Origin: Podocnemis expansa
Taxonomy: Eukaryota; Chordata; Testudines; Podocnemididae
Assembly (NCBI GenBank): GCA_007922195.1
Contig: ML682125.1
Location: forward strand, 1,486,469 to 1,550,468
Direction: 5' to 3'
DNA: 64,000 nucleotides
Part shown: positions 23,421-35,000 of the stretch, piece by piece
Layout of the letters: each line of letters opens with the position of its first letter
Numbering within the stretch: the first letter of the stretch is position 1
Made by a program: the position numbers and the translations under genes
The notes under the pieces: model-generated
Databases searched by the model: none
What the model was told of the DNA's origin: nothing
Seen by the model: the letters and a program-made list of their open reading frames with translations, nothing else

Positions 23421-26225
23421 TTGCGGGTGACAGAAGATGTTCCTGCCAAGGAGAAGGGAATGGGTTTCTATTTTTGGTACTTTCCAGTTCCAAAAGCAAA
23501 CAGGGGCCTGAGACCCATCCCAGACTTAAGATCCCTGAATAAGTTCTTCCAAAAAATAAAGTTCAGAATGGTTTCTCTATTTCAGATCCTTCCTTCTTTA
23601 GACCCTGGAGACTGGTTTGTGGCCCTCAGTTTCAAAGATGCATACTTTTGTAACCCTTCTGCCAGCGTGAGATGGCAGAACAAGGGCCAGGTTCTATATC
23701 TAGGGGTCTCCAAATAATGTTACAGCACCAACCAGTTCGAGCCCCCACCCAGTCTTCTGGGAAGTCATACAATATTCCCTGGGCAGCCCAAAGAGGTGAT
23801 GCTTCCCTGCTTGCAAGCACAAGTTTGAGTGTAGTGTACAGAACTTTTAATAGTAAATAAAAAGAATGTAGAGACCCAATAGCGAAAATCAGTGCAGAAC
23901 AAGGTTCCCAACAAGATCCCACACAGCATAACAGAATGTATAAACTCAGTAGCAAAACCAGCACTGATCTAGGGAATCAGTGCAGAACAAGGTTCCCAAC
24001 AAACCCCAGGATATGTAGGGAGTGTCTTTCACACCAGCTGTCCACTGGCTCTGCCCACTGGTCACTCCTGCTGCTGAGCCACCTGCTGCTTGTTCTTCAG
24101 TGATTTCAGCTCTCAAATTCAGAACAGTTGCAAACACCTCCTTCAATTAAAATAACAAAAAACAGGCTTCACAAAAAACCTGGTCACTGATCTAGCCTTT
24201 CACAGTATGTTGGGTGAGGGGTGAGGCAGTGCCTCAGGCATAGCTCTTAACAGAGCTAACCTCCACCCATTTCTTTCTTTAATCAGGCTGAACACAGAGG
24301 GTTACTCCCTCTTCCAAGTTTTCTTTTCATGATGGTGATGTTTCACACTTTAACAGAGTTTAAACAATCAGAAGAGTAGCATATTACAAAAGACAATATT
24401 TTATGTTTCTTTTTGGTAAAATTACAGATATTGACAGATTTGTGCTCAAATAAACCCAAATACCATTAACCGTCATGCCCTGCAGTCACTATGCTAATAT
24501 CTAATTGTGCTCTTTGTGCTCATGCTAATATAGAACCCATGCAGATTAGTTGTCCCCCCTTAGAAGTTGTTAGGCACAGCTTCTAGACCTGTCTTATACT
24601 TTCACATCACCATAAGGCCCAAACACAGGAAGTTCCCCAGTTTCAAAATTGGGGACGAACACTTCCAGTTCATAGCCCTCCCTTTCGGACCCTCCCTAGC
24701 CCCAAGAGTCTTCACAAAGTTCATGGCAGCAGTAGCAGCCCACTTAAGGAAACGGGGTACAAATTTTCCCTTACCTGGATGACTGGCTCATCAGGGGCAG
24801 GGGCAGGTGCAGGAGCCAAGGCCAGCATAACGTCAGTTCTACTTGAAGGCTGTGTGACAAGTTAGGCATCATCTTAGATCTGGAAAAATCAAAAATGACC
24901 CCCCAAAAGGGAAATAGAGTTTATCAGGGCCCACCTGTATTCGAGATGAGTGAGGGCTTTCCTCCCCTATCCAGCTTTCAGTTAATGTTTACCATTATTT
25001 CAGGACTACACCACAATAGTGAGCCAGTGCCTCCAGCTGTTGGGACACATGGCGGCCTCCACCTAGGTGATAAGGGTGGCTTGCCTTTGGATGAGACCAT
25101 TATAGCCCTGGCTTGTAGGAATGTGTCACCCCCCCCAGGGCCACTCCCTGAATCAGGTGGTCACCATTCCAGGGGAGATCTTAGACACCCTCATGATCTG
25201 GCAGGACTCAGACTTTGTGTGCCAGGGAGTCCCCTTCGAGATCCAGAACCCTTCAGTGACTCTTATCACAGATGCATCAGACCTGGGATGGGGAATCCAC
25301 ACCACTGGTGACTTCTCTACCCAAGGGAGATGGTTACAGATAGACGCCCCTCTCCAGATAAAGAATTGAGGGAGATTCACCTGGCCTGCAGGGTATTCTT
25401 GGACAAAATCAAGGGGAAAGCCATCCAAGTCCTAACATACAACACGGCAGCCATGTTCTACCTCAACCGCCAGGGCGGAGCCGATTGTCTACCCTGTGAA
25501 AAGAGGTGGTGAGTCTATGAGAACTGGCCCTAGAGAACAGCTTCCACCTCATAGCAGCCCATCTACCAGGGGTGAGCAACTGCCAGGCAGACAAGCTCAG
25601 CAGGCTATTTCTCCCCCAACATGAGTGGTCCCTACATCTAGATGTGGTGAGCCAGCTCTTTGAGAAGTGGGAAAACCCCCACATAGAACTGTTCGTGACA
25701 TATATTCTTCTCCCTCCAGGGCAGGGACAAGGGGTAGCTGTTGGATGCCCTCCTGCTAACTGGGAGGGGCCCCTCCTTTATGCCTTCCCACCTGTCCTGC
25801 AGATACACAGAGCCCTGTTAAAAATCAGGAGGGATGGGGCAAAAGTGATCATGATAACCCTAGTATGGCCTTGCCAGCCCTGGTTCAGCACACTGCTAGA
25901 CCTATGTGTGGTCCCACCCATAATACTCCCACTCAGGGTGGACCTGCTGACTCAAGACTCAGGCTGCGTCCAGCACCCAGACCTGGAGCCCCTTAAGGGC
26001 CTGGAACCTACAAGGCTGAGCCCACCCGAGGGGATCTGCTCCAAGGGGGTTTGGCAAGTGCTGTTTGAAAGCAGAAAACCCTCCACAAGAGCAACCTACA
26101 AGGCTAAGCGGAGGCGGTTCACCCTATGGGCAACAACCAGGGGGGTGCCCCAGAGTCTGCTTCTACCCAGGCCATACTCAGTTATCTCTCTTACTAACTT
26201 TGCCCCCCAACTCATGGTATGCTCA
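23421..26225 (+). pseudogene. DIRS 1 RT / RNase H / MTase-like / YR start
   Basis: RT motifs are GFYFWYFPVPKANRGLRPIP, LRSLNKFF and FKDAYF (to 23648), resuming after the insertion with FQFIALPFGPSLAPRVFTKF (24660-24720). RNase H: VTLITDASDLGWGIHTTG (25258-25311). A methyltransferase-like domain follows (GPLLYAFPPVLQIHRALLKI, about 25770-25830). The first recombinase residues SRKPSTRATYKAKRRRF appear at about 26070 and the frame runs into the LTR at 26227. Catalytic recombinase residues are absent. Confidence 0.85.
23649..24595. mobile_element. Insertion in DIRS 1 RT with 7-bp duplication
   Basis: The reverse transcriptase codons for DAYF end in ATACTTT (23642-23648) and the same seven bases (24596-24602) precede the resumed 'cacatcacc'. 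The inserted 947 bp starts TGTAACCCTTCTGCC, LTR-like, and contains 'agtaaataaaaag', but its other end (gacctgtctt) is not a canonical CA. Probably an LTR or another retroelement; unclassified. Confidence 0.7.
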
Positions 26226-26226
26226 T

Positions 26227-27170
26227 TGTGATGCTGTCTGGGGCTTGTTTATGATTCTCTTTCATATTAATATTTCATATTTGCAGTAATCCATATGTGG
26301 CATGCCGTATTTGGTATCAACAGAAAGGTTGTAATCTTCTAGGAAAGATTATATGCTTTATAGATAGGTGTTATATCTGTATTAGAAGTCAGGAATATGT
26401 TTGGTCTATTTGTGTTCCAAGTTACTTGATTCTAAGGCACCCCAGACTGGGTGGCTGCAAACCCATTGTCCCCTTAATGGCCCATTAAGGAAGCTCCTAG
26501 GTAAAGTGAGCTCATGGAGAAACCAGTTGAACCAGTGGGACTTGCCCATGTGACAACTCCATTTTGAACTGCAAAAAAAAACCAAAACAAAACAAAAAAC
26601 AAAACCTTCACACAGATAGGGAAGGCCAGAGGTGATAAAAAGCAGTGAGTGGCCCCATCTCCACTTTGTCTTCAGTCTCCAATCTGCAACCAACATCCTC
26701 CTCTGGAACTATTCTGCTGCCACTGAACAAAGGACTGAGACCCACCCAGGTGCTGGGTGTCTACCAGAGGACTTGGATCAACTTGCAGACTCCAAACTCT
26801 CGAAGGACTTGCTTTCTATGGATGCTAAATCATTTGTATGTACGTGATTCACTTTGACCCTTTAACACTTCTCATATTTTATTTGTTTTCTTTTTATATT
26901 AAACCTTAGTTATAGTTACTAAAGGATTGGCTAGCAGCATGGTATTTTGGATAAGATCCAAGCCTATATTGTTCTGGGTGATGTGGCTGGCCCTTCGGGG
27001 TCAGGAGAACCTATTTCTTTAAGAGACCCAGTGGCTAGGGGGGAACCAGAGAAGCTGATGTACAACAAAGGGGGCTGTTTCTATTTTGTTATGCTTTGTG
27101 ATGACCAGAGTAGGGAATCAGAAGCATGTTTTATTACTGACTGGGAGACTGGTTTAAGTATCACCTGTGA
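26227..27170 (+). mobile_element. LTR copy, 3' end truncated
   Basis: It starts TGTGATGCTGTCTGG inside DIRS 1 and follows the 1-kb LTR family in its sense direction, with 'gataaaaag' near 26634 and 'tattaaacc' near 26898. The match is lost after 'ggtttaagtatcacctgt', so about 85 bp of the terminal part is missing. The DIRS tail resumes downstream without its recombinase gene, so a deletion accompanied or followed insertion. Confidence 0.8.
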
Positions 27171-27292
27171 GAGGGATAGGCTAGGGCAAAAAAGCTTCTG
27201 GATGACAATGCACTGTGGCACGTAGACACCTAAATAAGAATGGATGTGAGCAGCCCATGTTGAAGGACATTTACAGGTAAGTAACCCTTCTC

Positions 27293-28979
27293 TTATCTTT
27301 GAGGAACAGAATTATCCCCCCCTTAGCTTTGTCTAGTGATCACATTTCAATCCTAACTGCAGCTTGTGTTCATAGATTCACATATAATGTTGCTTCAGAT
27401 GTTTTGCCATGATATTATTGACCAGTGAGTTAGTCGTTTTCGCAAGGTATCCTTTGTACAAAATTACAGTGGCACAGAGAGTGTGAATACAGGGTGTGCT
27501 CAGTCACAGCGCTGGTCCTGCGTGGTTCAACACCAGAGATAGCAGTTTATTTTTATCTTAGCTGTTCTTGTCTCTCCCCTGCTTGTCATCTTTTGGCTTT
27601 TACAAAAAAGGATCTGACCCTGACAAGAACAGCCACATCAGCCACTCCCTCCCCACTCAACTAACCTTACTTTTTTCTCCAAAATGGACAGCTATGTCCA
27701 TCGTGAATAGCACCTAACAGACTGTCAAGTCAGTGGGTTTCCTTTCGAAAGCCCCAGCAAATGGGAAGGAAACAAGGCTGTTGTTAAAGTGAAAGTCTTA
27801 CTTAATGCTTTACATTTCAAAGGCTCTAACTACTTTTCCTTCTTCTTTGTAGCTTTCATAAAAGATTCAAAAGACCTTTGAAGGGGTGTTTGCCAGGGTC
27901 AGCCCCTCAACTTGTTTAATGCTGTTTGGTGCCAGACAGTGCAGAGGTCTCATTAACACCTATGATTCTTTGTGTCCATTTATTTCATTTACATTAATAG
28001 ATGTGCACACATGCTTTGGTGCCTCTGAGAGGCACAGATGAGAATGAGGAGTCATGTGGCACTTTAAGACTAACAGATTTTTTTTTTTAATTTTAATTTT
28101 ATTTTTATTTCTAACAGGGCTATCCCTTTGGAAATTGACCAGATGAGAATGCCAGGTTTGCGACAAACTGCTGAAAAATGGGGCAGACTCCCCCGATTAC
28201 ATAGACCCAGCCAGTCACAAAAGTGAACATCTTCTTAACAGGTCAGAGGAGAACAGAAGTAAAAAATGGAGTCCCTTTAGACATGCCAGGCCTTGCTTCA
28301 CCACCCAGACACTGGACTCTGAGATGAATGGTAACCGAAAATCAATTTCTTCAAACAAAGAGTTCGTCTGATCACAAAAGATTAGCCTCATAGCCAGGTC
28401 TATATGCCCGGTGCATTGTGGGACTGAGGAGGATTCCTTCCTTTGTGTAGATTGGCAATGGCTGGTAAGAGCACCAGCCTGAGCAGGATCCCTTCCCAGG
28501 TTTCTGGCCCTGGACCACAGTTTGGCCCCCTTGGCCCATGTCAGTCTGGCCCTGTGGGGCTCTGGACAACAGCTCGACCCCCTTGGCTCTGTCAGAGAGG
28601 CCCTGTGGGGCTCTGGACCAAAGCCTGACCCGCCTGCCCATATCAGGCCAGCAGAGGCAGCCTGACAGGGAAAGCTGCAGTGTGAGAGCTCAGGGTGCCC
28701 TGTTACACTCAGTGCAGGCTGCTGCCTAGGCACAAGGGGGCTGCAGCATTTCTGGCTGGACTCCCACAGCCCTGGGGCTCCTTGTGTCAGACCCACTCCC
28801 ATCTGGCTGTGAAGGGGGCGGGTGGATGCTCTATGCAGAGCCCAGCTTTGCTTGGAGGAAGTGGCCCAGGAAGATTTGCACAAGCCGGTGAGACACACGT
28901 GACCCCGGCAGCTCAGTGAGAGGAACTTGCTGCTGCACTGTGCAGGGACAGTCACATCACTGGGCTGGGCTGGCTAGAA
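27293..28979. other. Upstream flank of the DOCK2-like gene
   Basis: 28040-28086 is a Cry SINE fragment ('gaggagtcatgtggcactttaagactaacag') followed by a T-rich tract. 28455-28640 has a short tandem ('ggccctgtggggctctgga' twice). No clear TATA box or CpG island precedes the start codon, so the promoter is undefined; it may use an initiator or lie further upstream. Confidence 0.5.
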
Positions 28980-29022
28980 ATGGCCCCCTGGCTGCCTACC
29001 AAGGAGGAGAAATATGGCGTTG
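28980..29022 (+). CDS. DOCK2-like coding exon 1 (start codon)
   Basis: The exon encodes [14 protein letters not shown] plus one base of codon 15. The peptide combines the MAPW start of DOCK2 with the PTK..KYGV of DOCK1/5. The ATG context (gaaATGG) is favourable and the donor is GTGAGT at 29023. No CpG-rich promoter is obvious immediately upstream, so a further non-coding first exon is possible. Confidence 0.9.
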
Positions 29023-32000
29023 GTGAGTGGTGCTGATCAGGCTGCATCTGGACTGCCCTGCGCAGGGGTGGCCATGCCACCAAAGAGACTGTCCAAAGCG
29101 AGCGCTGTGGGCAGGGATGCCCAGGCAGGGAGGGGCTGGAGACTGCATTGCTGTGAACCTGGCAGGCACTGCAATGAGCCTCAGCATAGGGCCAGGTTTT
29201 GAAAGGGTCCAGCCCATGGGCTGGGGAATTGAGTGGGGGCAGGGCCAGGGGATGCCTGGGTGGGTCAGGAAGCAGAGCCTGAGGTGCTGGGCAGTGTCTG
29301 GGCTGGAAGCTGGGGGGGGGGGGGGGGCTTGGCCATGTCTGAGCTTGAGGTTTGAGGGGCTGAAGGGGCACTGGGCAGGGTCTGGGCTGGGTGTGTCTGA
29401 GTTAGGGGGCTTGGCGGTGTCTGGGCTGTGGGTATGTGGGTTCGGTGGGCTGAGTGGTGGCTGGGCTGGGATGTTCGGGTTGGGGGCTGGGTGGTGTCTG
29501 GACTGTGAGTATCAGGGCTCAGTGGTGTCTGGGCTGGGGTTTCTGGGCCAGGGACTGGGCAGTGCCTGGGTTGGAGTGTCTGACTTGGGGGCTGGAGAGC
29601 ATCTGGACTGGGTGGTGGCTGAGCAGTGTCTGGCTTGGGGCTGGACAGCATCTGGGTTGGGCATTGTCTGGGCTGGGTGTTAGGTGTCCTTGTATCTCCC
29701 TTTCCCCTGGATCATGTCATCTACTCATCCCATAGCTGGCAGCTCAGGGGCGGGGCTCTAGCTATGGTGCAGTGGACCCATGCTGGGCTGGCTATAGAAC
29801 CAAAGTCCTGCAATGCCCATGTTTGTGGGGCGCTATGAGCTCATGACCATCTCCAGCCGCCCAGGCTGTGGCTACCCCACCCATACAGGTGCACAAGGCT
29901 GAGTGATACCCCAGCCCAGCCATCAAATCAGCCCTAATAACAGGTGCGAATGATACAGAGTTGGGGGCGGGATGGATGATGACGGGGACCCAGCCCCAAC
30001 AGCCACCCTGATTGCTCAGCAAACTGGGCACAAGCAAACATGGTGGTTTAATATGGCCCCATGTCAGCATGTGCATCCAGGAACAAGGCAGGCCAACTGC
30101 ACATCATTGCAGGGGTGTGGCTGGACATGAATCCTCTGTGCAGCACTGTGGCCAAAAGGGGTCATGAAATACTGGGGTGTGTGAGAGAAGAATATGAAAG
30201 AGAAGCAGAGGTTCTCTGTTTTGGCACTGGGGTGACTGCTGCTGGAACCCAGCGTCCAGGTCTGGTGTCCGCCATTCTAGAGGGGATTGATACATAGGAG
30301 GTGTCAGAGAAGAGCCAGGAGAATGATGAAAGGCAGAGAGATGCAGGGAGCTCAGTCTGGGTAACTGACCAAAGCGAAGGTTTGAGGGTACCTTGATCCC
30401 CACCTGGTACCCCAGGTGGACAAATATTCTGTCATGGGCTCCTCAGCCCAGCAGAGGAAGGCTGACCGTGAGCCAGTGGCTGAAAATTGAAGCTAGACAA
30501 ATTCAGGCTGGCAACAAGCAAGGTGGGAATTACGTACAACAACTGGACAGATTTCCCCAGGGTGGCAATGGAGCCTCCAGCTCTGGACATTTTAAGTTAA
30601 GACTGGCTGCTTGTCAAGCAGATCTGCTCTAGGGCTGGGCATCAGATGATCTCTGCCCTGTGCTGTGCATGGCTCAGACTCTGAACTCAAAGGCCCCTTT
30701 GGCCTGGGAGTGTTGGCAGCAGGGACTTAGGCCAGCTGGGCTTCAGTGGGATCACACATGTCCTGCCAGCACCTGCACACAGCAAGCCAGGGCAGACAGT
30801 GCTGTGCCCATCCACCTACGATGTACTCAGCAGCGCAACTGGCCCACCAGGCACCCCCCAACGGCCATCCTGGAAGGTTGCACACAGCAAGCCAGGGCAT
30901 CTGCTTGGCCCTCTTCTGTTCCTGCTGGCTCTGCAGTCTCTGCTCATGGCTCTGCCCAGCCCAAGCCGCTGCTGGACTTTGGACACTGACCCTGTTGTAT
31001 AACTGCAGCATCCATGGGAGGTCCCTTGTACCAGCAGGCTGCAGAACCACCTGGGCTGTAAGAGCAGCACCTGGGGCACCTGCAGAGGTGAACAGCTGGT
31101 CATCACTCATGCTGCTGGCTGAGTCACTGGCTGCTCCTCACATGCTCCTTTTCCCCTGCACTGCCCCCCCAGGAGCCAGCTCCAGGCCAGCCCCCCTGTC
31201 CCCTCCATGCAGCCCTGTGAGCTCTCCTGCACCCTCTGTGCAGCCCGGTGAGCTCCCCTGTGCCCTCCATCTGGCTCCACAAGCTCCTCAGTGCCCTCCA
31301 TGCAGCCCCACAAGCTCACCACCAATAGCCCATGCTGGGAAGCAGTGCACTGCTCCTCAGGGGCAGCCTGTGGGCTCTGAGCAGCATGTGTGAGATGAGG
31401 CCTTATCTGTGCAAGTCCAAGCAGCTGAGGCAGCCAGCAGAGCCACACATCTCCTTTTAGTGTCACAGCTGCATAATGATGGTAGCCTGTGCTGCAGCCA
31501 GGAATAGAGCCAGGGCCCGAACCCTGAGCGGGGAGAAGTGGTAAGACAGGAATAGAACCAGGGCTCCTGCTCTCTCCACCGTGGCCTGTCTCCCACAGAG
31601 CCCTGTGTGTGGCAGGAAGCACGGTGTCGCAGGCTCCTGCTGTCGCTTTCCTCTGCGGTATTTTCTGTTCCTGCTTTTCTCAGTAACTGCCTCACAGCAG
31701 ATGAGGTAGTAGAACCATTTCCACAGCTGGTCCCCTGCAGCTGAACTGGACCCATCCCTTTGGCTCCACGTGCCTGATCCATGGCTTCTGCACTCAAACG
31801 GGGGAAGCGGAGGAAGAGGAGAGATGGGGTGTTTGCATTGAATGTCTCAGATGCAAGGCCAGACTCAGTATTCCAGACAGATGGTGTTGGTGCCTCCTGT
31901 TAGACAAGGTACAGCTCACCTGGGGGATGTGGGAAGAGCAGCCCTGTGGCCAGGGTGCTGGCTTAGGCTCCACAAGGACCACACTTAGTTCTATGCCTTT

Positions 32001-35000
32001 GGGGTAGGGTGTAATTTCAGAGGTGTCTGGCTGGGGGCTTGAGCTGGTTCTGTGCTTTGCTGTGGAAAGGAACTCCTGGATATTGCACCCAGCCCTGGTT
32101 GTTGCCAACTCCACCTGGAAGAAGGGACCCCTCCCTATACAGAGCTACTCTGCTGGTCTGTGGTGATGTAGGGAGGGCTGGACGGGCACTTAGTTCTGAG
32201 GAGCTCCCCACCAAGGCTTTGTTTGCAGCACACATAAGCACTGCTCTCATGGTAGTACAGAGAGCTGTCAGCAATGGCACATCCCATGGCTCTTACAGAC
32301 ATGCTGCTCTGATGGAGCCTTCCAGGAATCATGCTCAGGTCCCCACTTCTCCTTGTGGATCAGGACTCTGCCACAGTGCTGTCTGCCCCCGTCTGCCTGG
32401 GTCTCTACCCTATCAGGGCAGCTAGCCCCAAATCCAGCCTCAGAGGGTTGCAGGTTTGCATAGGACTTGTGCGCTCTGGACTCCTTTCAGCACAGCCAAA
32501 CAGGACAAAAGTGTGGGGCTGGTTTATGCCAGCCCCAAGCTCTCCACACACCTGCAAAGTCATCTCCTCCATCTGACCCTGAAGGGCTCAGTATTGTGGG
32601 AACCCTAGACTCGGGGTGGGGCTGGTCCCAGGGGTCCCTCTCTGCCAAAGGGCCTTGCACCTCACCTCTACAGCCAAAGCAATTACCAGCCAGGGCTGAT
32701 ATCAGGAAAGTTTAATAGTTTCCAGGATCACAGCATAGAAAAGCTTTGCTAGCAGGCTAATAAGAAGTTACAGGTACAGCAGTGACCATTTGGGCTTCCT
32801 CCCCACCCCACCTAGTGGACTACCCTCTTCCTTCCCCACTCCAGCCCAGGCCTGTGCCCTAGTGCCTCCCACTCCTTTACCTCTCTCCTGGGCTAAGTGG
32901 CCACTCCCCTGAGCTTCACCCACCTCAACTGGTCAAGGTAGAGACAGGGTTCTGGACAGGTCTGCTTATATGTGGCCACCCTTTAGTGGTCTCTGCAATG
33001 ATTGCACAGCTGAGTTCCATAATCAATATAAAGTAACACGTGGGGAAACTGAAGCACAGGCCTAGAACCCAAAGAAAATCCCCAAAGTAGCCTCACTTTG
33101 TCACAGCTGGTTCTCAGGTGCATGTTGGAGATGAGGCATGAGACTTTGAAAGTTGGAGTTTTGCACAGCAATTTGTGACACTTTATGCAAATTACTTAAT
33201 AAGGTAATTGGCACTGTAAGAATGTTCCACAGATACTGGCTGGCTTTTCACCAACCCTGCCCTGAGTGTGGGGGTGCTGGCTGCAGGGTAGGTGCTGGCC
33301 ATGGGGTAGCTCTGTGGCTGGTACTGTTGGGCCGCTGAAGGGTACAGGGGATTTGGATGGAAGTGGAGGACTGTTGACAGGGTGGGTGGCAGCTGGGGTG
33401 AGTTTTGTGTCAATAGAGATGCCCTAGCAGGAGAATGGAGTAAGAGGCACCTGGCTGTCTGGTGAGGAAGCTGCAGCTCCTTTAGTGCCTAGCACAACAT
33501 TGTTAGAAGCAGGCCAGGCTGCAGGAGTGTGGAGAGGGAGGCCATAGGCAGGCACCTCACCCTGGGTGCTTGGCAGCCCTGGCCCTGTATGCACTGAAAT
33601 GCCCGCTCCCAGAAGCGGGTTGGATCCCACTGTGCTTATCAGCCTTATCACAAGCTTGACCACACTGCTCGTGCCCATGGTCTTGGCTGGCTGCACCCTG
33701 CAGTTCTTCCCCTAACCTTGAGTGAGCTCTGGGAACCAGCTTGCTTCCAGCACCACCTGCTCACCTTCAGGTCCTGCACATGCATCCGCCTGCCTGAGTC
33801 TGAGAGCCTGGGGCTCAGAGTTCGCAGGACACCCTTGACCAGTGTCTCAGAGGGATCTCTCCTGTGCCTGCCCCACCCCAGAAAGTCCCCTCCACTGTGC
33901 CCACCCTGCCTTACACAGAGAGTATAGGCTCCAGGGCAGCTGGTAGCGTGGATCCGGTGTAGATGGGGTTAGACACAGCTGTGCTAGAGCAGAGGGGAAG
34001 GGTGGGTCAGCATTGCATCTCACTGCAGGGCTGTAACTAAAAGTTTTGGCATCTGGGGCAAGCAGGTGCAGATGCCCCCCGGCCTTGATCTGGCCAGGGC
34101 CCAGATCCATCCCCAGTTACCTTCAGAGGTAGCAGAAAGCTAGTGCTCCTGCCGGCAGGCCACAGAAGCCTGGCTAGGGATGGACCTAGATCCCCATGGT
34201 TTGCCAGCAGTGGCGGGGGCTCCCTTACCTGTCCGCAGTGCCAGTGCAATCCCCAGGCCTGGAGTTTCACTGGCTGTGGACAGGCTTCTTGACCTCCTTC
34301 CCCCGAGCATGCATCTGAGAATTCCCGGGGGGGGAGGGTGGGAGATTTTAAACTCCCACAGCCCCAGCCTGGCATCCAGAGAGGAATGTGCCTCTGGGGC
34401 CAGGTAGGGGCTGTGGCTGTGGCTGCAGCTGCCGGCCTTGCAGTGGGGTGCCCTCTAGAATTCAGTGTCTGGGGCTTTGTCCCGCTCTCCCTGCCCTAGT
34501 TATGGCTCTGCCTCACCGTCAGGGGCTGCTGTGGCAGGGGTTTGAGGTTGCTCTGTTTGGCACTCCAGGAGCTGTGGTGGAGTACTGTGGGGACAGCTGA
34601 AGCAGGGTGGCTGCCAGTCACTGGCAAGCTCAGAAAGTGAGGGTGCCAGGTTTTCTGTAGCCCCAGAGATGGATAAGCTGGGCTGGGTAAGGCAGTGAGA
34701 GGGCTGTGCCACCTGCTGGGGGCTGCGGTCCAGAGCTATTCCTTCTCACCACCCCCCTCACATCTCTGGCTGTTGTTTTTCAGCTTTGTGGAACTTTGTG
34801 GGCACGAACGAGCATCACCTATCACTGCAGATTGGGGATACGGTGCACATCGTCCAGACATTGGAGGGTAAGTCGGGCTGGGTATGGAGAGTGGGGGAAC
34901 TGGCTCCACAGACAGCAGAAGAATCCTATGACCTCTCACCTTGTGTGGCACTGCTACCACCAATCTTGAAAGTATGTCTTCCTATGATCTCTCTGAGTCT

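Larger units (their letters stand above)
20398..27292 (+). mobile_element. DIRS retrotransposon 1, broken
   Basis: The left terminus ('gctcacatccattcttattcaggtatgtacgtgcc', near 20404) and right terminus ('gcacgtagacacctaaataagaatggatgtgagcagcccatgttgaag', 27221-27268) are inverted versions of each other and match the DIRS termini near 37346 and 43700. Between them lie remnants of Gag, RT, RNase H, a methyltransferase-like domain and only the first part of the tyrosine recombinase. Two later insertions (23649-24595 and 26227-27170) interrupt it. Confidence 0.85.

Noticed and set aside
34502..34600. Alternative DOCK first exon beginning MALPHRQG
   Set aside because: It has no resemblance to a DOCK start peptide and runs to a stop; the ATG at 28980 matches the family and has the correct phase for exon 2.
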